Of a stretch of 34,547 bases of DNA, positions 27,765-34,547 are shown in pieces. Made by a program: the position numbers and the translations under genes. The notes beneath the pieces were generated by a model. It did not search any database. It was given only the letters and a program-made list of their open reading frames with translations, and was not told the DNA's origin. Each line of letters opens with the position of its first letter. Positions within the stretch are counted from its first letter, which is position 1. The DNA is from Arthrobacter woluwensis (GTDB lineage Bacteria; Actinomycetota; Actinomycetes; Actinomycetales; Micrococcaceae), in NCBI RefSeq assembly GCF_900105345.1, contig NZ_FNSN01000006.1:1-34547 (forward strand), read 5' to 3'.

Positions 27765-28102
27765 CAGCCCTCCACCCGCTTGAGGTTGATCCGGTAACCC
27801 GGTGCCCATCGCCAAGGCCCGTGGTTGTAGTCCTCGGGCCACCCGACAGCGAAGAACTCAACGCCGTCGATGATGACCTTGTCCTGGGGCTTCGTGAACC
27901 CGGTGGGGCTATAGAGGTCCAGATCCCGGTCGACTCCGGAGCCTGTGGGGCGGATCTCCACGTCTGAACCGGGTGTTGCCCAGCCCATGACCTTCTGATC
28001 AGGGCGGTCCTCCCAGTGCTCCGGGAGCGGATCACCCATAGGATCCTCGCCCCCCGCAATGCGCTCCTGGTGACCGACCGTGTAGGGGGAGGGGAATTTC
28101 AT
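27764..28102 (-). CDS. Head-tail connector (stopper-like) protein
   Basis: 112 residues from ATG 28102 (MKFPSPYTVGHQERIAGGED...), with Tyr/Trp-rich ends (FFAVGWPEDYNHGPWRWAPG). The core 'DKVIIDGVEFFAVGWPEDYN' has the beta-barrel pattern of head-closure or stopper proteins (D.V...G..F.V.G...D...GP). It overlaps the adaptor gene by four bases. The call rests mainly on position. Confidence 0.6.
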   Translation of the reverse strand: MKFPSPYTVGHQERIAGGEDPMGDPLPEHWEDRPDQKVMGWATPGSDVEIRPTGSGVDRDLDLYSPTGFTKPQDKVIIDGVEFFAVGWPEDYNHGPWRWAPGYRINLKRVEG

Positions 28103-28581
28103 GGTGTCCCGCCTTCGTAGATCGGTTCCCCGGCGATGTCTGTCCCGCAGGAGCAGTACATTGCCCCGAAGTTCAGACTGCACCAGGGCAGATGGCGTCC
28201 TTCCGGGCGGAATGCGATCTGCACCCCGAAAGCCTTGGACTTCCCGCAGCCGAGCGCGATCTTCTCCTGCTTGTTCAGGTAGTAGTTACCGTCAGGGTTC
28301 GAGATCTTCCAGGTCTGCTGGAATGGCCCTGCCCCCTGAGTCATAGACTCCATGCCCTCGCCGCCGTCGGGGGTGCCCATTGCGCGGCGAACGACGGAGC
28401 AGACGACCCGGCGACGGGTCGAAGCGCTGGCGTTGGCGGCCCCTGAGCAGACGTCCAAGATGAATTGGGACGCATCCTCAAGGGCAACCGTCGCCGCTGC
28501 TTCACCCCCGGTAGGGAAGTCGGGCCACCGCTGCTTCAGTTCCTCCACAGTGGCGAACGGAAACGGTGTCACATCAGCCAT
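28099..28581 (-). CDS. Head-tail adaptor protein
   Basis: 160 residues: MADVTPFPFATVEELKQRWP..., then AAATVALEDASQFILDVC, SASTRRRVVCSVVRRAM and WKISNPDGNYYLNKQEKIAL. This is the gp15/Gp6-type adaptor seen in actinophages (helical N-terminus, then 'NP.G..YL...E...LG'). The second half has several Cys (GCGKSK..., CSLNFGAMYCSC). It joins the portal ring to the stopper. Confidence 0.7.
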   Translation of the reverse strand: MADVTPFPFATVEELKQRWPDFPTGGEAAATVALEDASQFILDVCSGAANASASTRRRVVCSVVRRAMGTPDGGEGMESMTQGAGPFQQTWKISNPDGNYYLNKQEKIALGCGKSKAFGVQIAFRPEGRHLPWCSLNFGAMYCSCGTDIAGEPIYEGGTP

Positions 28582-28593
28582 GGCCCGACCTCC

Positions 28594-28806
28594 TTACTCG
28601 TCCTCGGACTTCTCGCCCTCGCCATGGCCTTCGGGTTCCTTGGCCTTGGCGGCTCGCCCGGTCGCAGCCTTCCGGGCTGCCGGCTTGCGCCCCGCCGGGG
28701 CCTCGTACTCGTCCTCCGGGACGTACTGGGAACCCAGGGACTCGGCCAGCTCGTCGTCAACGACGACGGTGGATCCGGTGTAGGTGTCGATCATCCGGCG
28801 GCTCAC
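28594..28806 (-). CDS. Small Lys/Ala/Glu-rich protein behind the capsid gene
   Basis: 70 residues: a short folded start (MSRRMIDTYTGSTVVVDDEL, with ESLGSQYVP) and a low-complexity tail of Ala, Lys, Arg and Glu (GRKPAARKAATGRAAKAKEP). Proteins like this are common directly after actinophage capsid genes, but their role is not known. It overlaps the capsid gene stop by four bases. Confidence 0.65.
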   Translation of the reverse strand: MSRRMIDTYTGSTVVVDDELAESLGSQYVPEDEYEAPAGRKPAARKAATGRAAKAKEPEGHGEGEKSEDE

Positions 28807-29732
28807 GGGGTCACCTTGTCTTCCACGACGGCGAAGCGGTCCGTGAAGACGTACCAGCCGTAGACGATCTCGAGGCGGAGAGCGATCTGGTTGTTTCGCA
28901 TGAGGTCGCCCTGGCCGTCCGGGTCGCCGTAACGGATCAGCTCGACCGGGAGTTCACGCTGAACGCCCCAGCGGATGCCGTTCTGGAAGTCGCCAACGAT
29001 GGCGCGCAGCTTCGTGTCGGCCGCTTCCGGGGTGCCGGAGACGGTGTTGCCCGTCGCTGCCGGGACGCCGAGGAAGTCGGTGACGTTGGTGCCGAAGCCG
29101 AGGTTCGGGTAACGCTGCACACCTGAGGGGGAGCCGTCGGCGTTCTTGCTCTGCAAGTTCGCCAGGGCCCAGGCCATCTTCGGGTCGAGGGCGATGCCGT
29201 TGACACCCCAGTTAGTCGGGGAGTTCACCAGCAGACCGACAGCGGCACGAATGTCCTGATCTGCCTCCGAGGACGCGGTGATCTCCACGCGCTTCGTGGT
29301 GGCGTTCAGGTAGTTCGACCAGCTCGAGATCACGGTGCCCGTGAGCGGGTTGATGCGGTGGTACAGGCCCAGATCAAGACCTCGGGACAGTGCCTTACTG
29401 CCCGCAGTGGCCAGCTCGGACAGGATGCCAAGCTGGTAATCCTCGTCTGCCCACTGGACTTCCTGATTGAAACGGAGAGTGACCTGCGCCTTCTTCGGGG
29501 TGGATTTCACGGAGGTGAAGCCGCCCGTGGTGGAACCCTTCTGGGCTCCCTCCTCCACGAACTCCGCCTTCGGGAAGTCGTTGAAGATGATGTACTCCGT
29601 CTCGCCGAACCGCTGAGGTTCGCGGGCGGAGAGCTGGCCAACGGTCGAGCCCGTACGGGCTTCCGTGACAATGCCGTCAGCGATGTTCTTGGGGAGCATC
29701 ACCTTGGCGTCGGTGGTCGTGAAAACGGCCAT
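28803..29732 (-). CDS. Major capsid protein (HK97 fold)
   Basis: 309 residues: MAVFTTTDAKVMLPKNIADG, VGQLSAREPQRFGETEYIIF, and the E-loop region EFVEEGAQKGSTTGGFTSVK. Then come KKAQVTLRFNQEVQWADEDY, INPLTGTVISSWSNYLNAT-type and LALEIVYGWYVFTDRFAVVE-like C-terminal segments. This is a typical actinophage HK97-fold subunit, about 33 kDa. Preceded by the scaffold and followed by the connectors, it forms the icosahedral head. Confidence 0.92.
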   Translation of the reverse strand: MAVFTTTDAKVMLPKNIADGIVTEARTGSTVGQLSAREPQRFGETEYIIFNDFPKAEFVEEGAQKGSTTGGFTSVKSTPKKAQVTLRFNQEVQWADEDYQLGILSELATAGSKALSRGLDLGLYHRINPLTGTVISSWSNYLNATTKRVEITASSEADQDIRAAVGLLVNSPTNWGVNGIALDPKMAWALANLQSKNADGSPSGVQRYPNLGFGTNVTDFLGVPAATGNTVSGTPEAADTKLRAIVGDFQNGIRWGVQRELPVELIRYGDPDGQGDLMRNNQIALRLEIVYGWYVFTDRFAVVEDKVTP

Positions 29733-29751
29733 GATTTACCTCCAGGTGGGG

Positions 29752-30246
29752 TTAGTTGTTGCCGAAGAGCTTCCGAGCCGTCTCCCGGGTCGGGTCGTCG
29801 GTGATCTTGGATGGGGTCTTCCCCTGGGCGGGGACGACAGGTGCGGTCTGCTTGGTCCCACGGAAGGCCAGAAGCGCGTCAGCGGCGGCTTCAATCTCTT
29901 CCCTGGTTCCACCGCTCAGAAGGTTCTCCGGGACGCCCTTAGCGGCTGCCACAGAGGCGCGCAGTGCGGTCGCCTGAAGAGTGGCGTTCTCCTTGGCGAG
30001 CTGTTCAGCCCGCTCGGTAGCCTTCTGCAGTTCGGTCTTGTTCGCTTCCTCGAGCTTCGTGAACTGTTCAGCCTTGGCCTTCAGTTCCTCGTAGTCCGCG
30101 TACTTGTCGCGTTCACGAGCCAGACGCTGGCCCACGATCCGGTCAAGGTCCTCCTGCGTGGCAGGCGGGACGAATGCCTTCGGCTCGGGCTGGGGCAGGG
30201 GCTCGGTGGATTCTCCCGCTGGTGCGGTGTTGTTCGTGTCGCCCAA
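29752..30246 (-). CDS. Scaffolding protein
   Basis: 164 residues. A Pro/Glu-rich N-terminus is followed by a long charged coiled coil at about 30-95 (DRIVGQRLARERDKYADYEE, then LKAKAEQFTKLEEANKTELQ), and the C-terminus is TRETARKLFGNN. The opening PATQEDLDRIVGQRL is a mark of actinophage scaffold proteins, which guide capsid assembly and are removed afterwards. It lies immediately before the capsid gene. Confidence 0.85.
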   Translation of the reverse strand: MGDTNNTAPAGESTEPLPQPEPKAFVPPATQEDLDRIVGQRLARERDKYADYEELKAKAEQFTKLEEANKTELQKATERAEQLAKENATLQATALRASVAAAKGVPENLLSGGTREEIEAAADALLAFRGTKQTAPVVPAQGKTPSKITDDPTRETARKLFGNN

Positions 30247-30341
30247 GGCGGCACCTCACTTTCCGTTTAGGCCCCGTACGGGCATAGAGGGTGAAAACCG
30301 CGCAGACGGGCGCGTACCGCTTCACGGGAGAACCGTGGAAG

Positions 30342-31238
30342 TCACTTCACGCCGAGTTCGGCGCGCATGTACTGAAGGACCTGGCTGGTCCGGTCCTTGG
30401 GAGAGGACTTCTCACCAATGGGGGTTTCCCAGTGGCCGGTGCCGGAACGGGAGCCGTCCTGTGTACGTTGGGCAGGGACCCAGATCTTGCCGTCCTGGGC
30501 CTGCTCGTAGCCCTTGCGGTAGGTATCCAGGTAGCGGTCCGCGTCGGCCTGCATCTGCACCGCGTTCTGAGGTGTGACCGCGACGACGGCGCAGCGGCAG
30601 TGGTCGTGGAAGGACTCGCCCAGGCGACGGGAGCCCCGGGGGTTGATGCCCCTGCCCTGCCCGCCACGGCGGCCCTTGGTCTTCTCCAACGGCACGCCAC
30701 GGCCCACCACAGTCCCGGCAGAGTCCCGGGAGGTGTAGGCGGCACCGCGGGAGGCGAGCATCCCGCAGAACGCGCAGCAACCCGGCTTGGGGACGCGCTG
30801 GTAACCCATGCCGCCCTGCGCCTCGGCGTTGCCGATCATCGTGTCAGCCGCCATCGACGTAAGAATCCGTGTCAGCCCACCGGACAGGAGCGAGAACATC
30901 AACGCGTTACCGCCCTGCTCGAACACAGCAGGGCGGGAAGCCCAACCAGCCAACGAACTCCACCGGTCACTACCCGCGCCGGCGAGGCTCTGCGCGTCCA
31001 CAGGGTTACGGACCTCAAGGACCTGTTGCAGCTCCGTGAAGAATTGCGCCGAGATCAGCGACGTCATCCCCGCGTACTGGTCACCCAGCACCGGCAACAG
31101 GTCCCGCATGGTCCGCTGCTTCACCTCAGGCGACGCGTCAAGGACCGGGCCGATAGTGCGCTGCAGGTCAACAAGAGCCCGGGTCGAAAGCTCACTAAGG
31201 AGCAACGAGTAGCCATTGACCATGGCGAGAGGAATCAC
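30342..31238 (-). CDS. MuF-like minor head protein
   Basis: 298 residues from GTG 31238, which follows GAGGAGGGC. The MuF region lies at about 155-230: GYQRVPKPGCCAFCGMLASR, GINPRGSRRLGESFHDHCRC, with Cys and His pairs (CCAFC, HDHCRC) that probably bind metal. The N-terminal part is helical (RTMRDLLPVLGDQYAGMTSL). Such proteins follow the portal and are packed in small numbers into the head. A 21-base gap separates it from the frame-corrected portal end. Confidence 0.82.
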   Translation of the reverse strand: MIPLAMVNGYSLLLSELSTRALVDLQRTIGPVLDASPEVKQRTMRDLLPVLGDQYAGMTSLISAQFFTELQQVLEVRNPVDAQSLAGAGSDRWSSLAGWASRPAVFEQGGNALMFSLLSGGLTRILTSMAADTMIGNAEAQGGMGYQRVPKPGCCAFCGMLASRGAAYTSRDSAGTVVGRGVPLEKTKGRRGGQGRGINPRGSRRLGESFHDHCRCAVVAVTPQNAVQMQADADRYLDTYRKGYEQAQDGKIWVPAQRTQDGSRSGTGHWETPIGEKSSPKDRTSQVLQYMRAELGVK

Positions 31239-31258
31239 AAGAGCCCTCCTCGAAGATG

Positions 31259-32882
31259 TCAGGTACCCGGCTCACGAATCGTGATCGGGGAACCTGGCAT
31301 GAACTGCACATCGGGTAGCCCCGCAAGGGAGGCAGCAGACGATGCCTCAACACCGGCGCGACGCAGAACACCGAGTGCGTCAGCCTTTGCCTTCAGCACC
31401 TGGGCGTCCTCTAGTGCACTACTTGCCCCCCCCTGAAATAGATGCTCTGCCTTGCTGGTTGTCGGCCCCCTTGGCGACCTCAGCGGCAACCTCAGGAGTA
31501 ACCGCGCTTTGACCGGCCACGCGGTTGATGAAGTCTGAGACCATTCCCTTCTGGGCCTCCTGGCGCAGGCTGTCCACCTCGTCATCGGTGAAGACCCGGC
31601 CAGCAAGAGTCGGGTACTGGATGATCTGAGGAAGCACAGGGGCGAGCTTCGTGAGGGCATCAGCCTCAGCCGACATCGAGCGGAACTCCGGATTACGGAA
31701 CCGTGCCGAGAGCTTCCAGAACTCGTCCGGGAGGCTCGTCTCGTCCTCCTTGACCATGTAAGCCAACCCGGCGATCTCTTCGACAGCAGGGGCAAGCACG
31801 TACTGGTTCTGCCACATGATGTCGATCAGTAGCTCATGCTCTGCCGCACGGATCGCCTCGGCGCTGGACGGCTGATCATGAAGCACGCCGAGAGAAGATG
31901 GTGACAAGCCAGTCTCGCCGCTGAACGCCATCGCAACTGTCCGGAGCATGTCGCTGTGAGGTGTCATCGTCGCCTGCTGCAGCTGTTTGAGCTGCGGGAT
32001 ATCCCCGTCCTCGTCCTTCGTCAGGGCAAGCAGACGGGCCATAGCGAGCTTGAATTTGGCCTCTTCCACCGAACCGCTGAAGGCATCCTCCGCAATGCCC
32101 AAGATCGCGAGCTGCGGGGTCGAGTAGAACTCGGCGTTGCCTTCCATACGAACGAACGCACGAACTGCCATGTCGTTCAGGGCCATCACGGAATTCGTCA
32201 GGCGGGATCGACCGAACGGTGCATTGCCTTGCGGATCGTTACGGATGGCAACGGCAAGGACGCGCCCAATCGAATGTTTTTCCTTGTTCGACTTCCACTT
32301 GCCATCATCAAGCTTGCACGTGATCACTGAGTCTTCGAGCCACAGGACGAACTCGGTAGGGTTGCTGAGCTGATCGACGTCAGTGATGGTCAGGAGCGCC
32401 GACATTCGACGCTTACGCCTGTCCCAGATGCCAGCAGCAGACTCTGCGGAATGCCCAATGATCTGGGCAGGCGCTTCACCATCAGTACCCTTAGCAACGG
32501 TCATGAACGACACCGAATGCTTATTCGCGCCGGTCACGGCCTGCTGGAACTCGAGCCCGAAGTTGTTGGCCTTCAACACCTCGCCAAGATCGAACGGGTC
32601 CTCAGAACCAGGAAGATGAAGGCCATCAAACTGCACCCGCAGGGAAGGCCTACGAACCGCCATGGCTGCCCAGGACAGATAGAACTTCGCGTTCCGAAGC
32701 TGAGGCGGCAGAGCGATGCCGAGGTCCTTGAACGGGTTCTCAGCATCCGCGTACTGGGACCGGCGCAGCGTCTTCGGCAGGCGGGCCGCCCACGTAGCAA
32801 ACAGCTTCCGGGCGATCCTCAGCTCATCATCGCCGAGCCCTTCGACCGTCAGTTTGGAAAGATCCTGGTAGCCCCAACTCAT
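31259..32882 (-). CDS. Portal protein, disrupted by a G-run frameshift
   Basis: Uninterrupted frame 487 residues from ATG 32882 (MSWGYQDLSKLTVEGLGDDE...), with YLSWAAMAVRRPSLRVQFDG, PFGRSRLTNSVMALNDMAVR and GLSPSSLGVLHDQPSSAEAI, all typical of SPP1/gp6-like portals. The frame stops at 31419-31421 just after a run of eight G (31433-31426 on the minus strand). With seven G the frame continues: GGASSALEDAQVLKAKADAL, RRAGVEASSAASLAGL, VQFMPGSPITIREPGT, the normal portal C-terminus, for about 540 residues in total ending at 31259. I infer an extra base in the homopolymer. It forms the DNA gate of the head. Confidence 0.88.
31426..31433. other. Eight-base C/G homopolymer where the portal frame breaks
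   Basis: Eight C in a row on the plus strand. One fewer restores the portal C-terminus. See the portal entry and the finding on frame disruptions. Confidence 0.8.
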
Positions 32883-34260
32883 AGGAACCCTCCCTTCCGG
32901 CCAGGCCGTCGTTTCGTGGTCTTTGCGCCCCAGTACGCCAGGGTGGCGGCGTCCAGTAGGGCGACGCTGGTCCCGTCGGCGGGGGAGTCCCAGCCGAAGC
33001 CGCCAGCTTTGCCGATCTTGCGCTTGATGGCCGCCTCAGCCTGTGTGGTCAGTTCACTCTCGCCAGAGTGCTCGAGGCCGCCTTCGATCACGCCACGTTC
33101 GAACATGGAGTGCGCGGCGATGACTTCCTCGGTGTTCGGGGTCAGGATGGCCTTGGCCGGCACTTTCTCCTGGCGAAGCGCGTTCACGAGGAACCCGACC
33201 CCGGAGCGACCGTCGATGACGATCTGCGCGGCCTCGTCCTTCCGCTCGACCAGGAAGTCAACGAGCCAGGCAGTGGACTCAGACGCCGACATGGACTTGA
33301 TCGCCTCCACGAAAATCGGCGCGTCCGGGTCGTCCGGACGCAGAGCACCGGAGAGAGCCACGGTCGCGCCGTCCGGGGAGAACTTCACCCCGAAGACCTT
33401 CCGGCCACCCTCAGGCTTAGTGCCCTTGCACTTGGCCCACAGGCCCGGAGAGAAGGCCGTCTTGACCGTCGTCCGCTCATCCCAGATACCAAGGCCCTCA
33501 CGGAGGAACGATTCGACGTTCCCCAAGAGCTTCCGCATCCGCAGGATCGCGGCACGCTTCACACGGTGAGGGAAGGATGGGTTGGCTTTCGCCCACTGGG
33601 ATTCGTCGTCCGGGTTGGCGTGCGGGTCAGCGGAGAACTCGACATAGAGGGTGTCGGGGTCGTCGTCGTGCAGCTTGGCGGAACGGCGGCCGCTGAACAC
33701 CTCGCCCGGGTCAATCGGACGCGGCGGGGTGCCGATCAGGATGACCAGACCGTTCGCGGCGGCGTTCGTCGCCGGCACCATGTCTTCCATCGCCTTCTCG
33801 GTGAGAATCTGAGCCTCATCCAGGACGATGATGTCCACCTCCGCGAAGCCACGCCCGAAGCCAGCCTCACGGGCACCGAACAGGATCCGCGACCCGTTGG
33901 TGAACTCGATCTCCTGCTCACCATTGGTCTTGCGGATCGCCTTGATGAACGGGGCGATCCGCTTACGCTTCGCCATGGACTCCATGGCCTTGAAGGTCTC
34001 GTTGTGAGTCCTGGTTCGGTGAGCTGTCCAGAGAACAAGAGTCCCAGGGTCTCTCTGACAGAGAGCGAAGATCAGGGCACCGATGGTGAACGTCTTGCCG
34101 ACCTGCCGGGGATGGAGATGATCGCCCCACCGATACCGCATGCATACAGGCCATCCTCGCGCTGCGCGGTAATCGCCTTGCTCAAGCCGACCTGCCAGGT
34201 ATCCATGTCGATACCCATCCGGTCCAGCTCCGGCGCGATCTCCGGCCAACGGTGCGTCAT
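32879..34260 (-). CDS. terL: Terminase large subunit, frame broken by one missing base
   Basis: The main frame covers most of the ATPase and nuclease domains: Walker A RQVGKTFT, Walker B VDIIVLDEAQ, coupling motif ILIGTPPRP, and nuclease acidic residues in SPDGATVALSG, VIDGRSGVG and ALLDAATLAYWG. The N-terminus continues in another frame: MTHRWPEIAPELDRMGIDMD, then TWQVGLSKAITAQ and GIGGAIISIP. The two meet at a run of four G (34108-34111). One more base gives ISIPRQVGKTFTIG without a break, for about 460 residues from ATG 34260 (AGAGGG upstream). The enzyme cuts and packages phage DNA. Its stop overlaps the portal start region by four bases. Confidence 0.88.
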
Positions 34261-34293
34261 GATGCCCTCTGGCATCAGCAGGTGGCGGGCTAC

Positions 34294-34547
34294 TCAGATA
34301 GCAGTCGGTCCTTCCCACCTGTTGCCACCAGCCTTCACCCCTGCCTCTGCCCGGGAACGCTCTTCCTCGTCCTCCTGGGCTTCCTTCGCCTCAAGGGCCT
34401 CGATCTCCTTGGCGAGATCCACCAACCTCTTCCGACAGCGCAGCAAGATCCCGAGGCGGAACGCCGTTGTCAATGTCCATCGAGATCTTGTCTCGTAACG
34501 CCCTTCGCAGGTAGAGTGGTGATAGCTTCGAGGCTTCAAAAACTGAC
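34294..34547 (-). CDS. Terminase small subunit-like protein, frameshifted and cut by the right window edge
   Basis: From the right edge one frame reads VFEASKLSPLYLRRALRDKI, then SMDIDNGVPPRDLAAL, and soon runs into a stop. Another frame, overlapping it at about 34430-34440, goes on with KRLVDLAKEIEALEAKEAQE and ends at 34294 with GGNRWEGPTAI. Together they give the usual plan of actinophage small terminase or DNA-binding proteins (LRD.I..DID.....DLAAL.....L...EIE.LE). One extra or two missing bases explain the break. The 5' end is outside the window. It would bind the packaging start site and hand DNA to the large subunit. Confidence 0.7.
   Translation of the reverse strand, partial: QFLKPRSYHHSTCEGRYETRSRWTLTTAFRLGILLRCRKRLVDLAKEIEALEAKEAQEDEEERSRAEAGVKAGGNRWEGPTAI

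Noticed and set aside
30247-30341. A small gene or terminator between the MuF and scaffold genes
   Set aside because: Only short imperfect hairpins and no coupled frame are visible in these 95 bases. It may hold weak regulatory sequence, but nothing can be supported.
31426-31433. Programmed slippage at the eight-G run in the portal gene
   Set aside because: Portals of this group are not known to be made by frameshifting, and neighbouring packaging genes are also broken, so a sequence error is simpler. It cannot be fully excluded.
1-34547. CRISPR arrays, rRNA genes, insertion sequences or transposases
   Set aside because: No regular repeat-spacer pattern, rRNA-like stretch or transposase motif was seen. 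The only repeat clusters are the att arms, operators and TTGCGA array.

Overview
The window is most of the genome of a temperate, long-tailed (siphovirus-type) phage of a high-GC actinobacterium. It is shown with its late genes reading right to left. Evidence for an actinobacterial host is the GC-rich sequence, GTG starts, strong GGAGG ribosome sites, a NrdH-type redoxin with the HWxGFRPD motif, actinobacterial-style early genes and a tRNA-Phe-like attachment site without encoded CCA. I would guess the order Micrococcales, without proof.

Right arm, 34547 to 14398, all on the minus strand: small and large terminase, portal, MuF-like head protein, scaffold, HK97-fold capsid, four or five head-tail connector proteins, major tail protein, a pair of tail assembly chaperones joined by a -1 frameshift, tape measure, distal tail protein with an inserted sugar-binding-like domain, three further tail-tip proteins, small membrane proteins including a collagen-like one, an M15-type endolysin and a holin. 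Centre, 14397 to 11046: a plus-strand TM2-Ltp gene that probably excludes superinfecting phages, an intact-looking attP (3' half of a tRNA-Phe gene flanked by paired arm-type repeats), a tyrosine integrase, and a divergent repressor/Cro switch. Left arm, 11049 to 1, mostly minus strand: a long early operon of small unknown proteins, two related HNH endonucleases, a YqaJ-type exonuclease, SSB, NrdH redoxin, a methyltransferase-like fragment and a probable replication initiator followed by iteron-like repeats. Three plus-strand genes interrupt the minus-strand order outside the late arm: a second XRE regulator, one gene of unknown function and the repressor.

Because attP lies inside the phage gene order, with phage genes on both sides, the window looks like free phage (or a circularised phage contig), not a prophage integrated through this site.

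Several genes carry single-base frame disruptions, in the terminase small subunit, terminase large subunit, portal and an HTH gene near the left end. Two fall in G/C homopolymers. They look more like sequencing or assembly errors than biology, but real decay cannot be excluded.

The most interesting points are the mirrored leaderless repressor/Cro promoters with operators inside their spacers, a LexA-like box heading a small transcription unit antisense to the repressor, attP with symmetrical arm repeats, iteron-like phased repeats behind the initiator, an identical 15-base tail on three terminators, and the exclusion gene beside attP. All function calls rest on reading motifs and gene order by eye; no database search was run.
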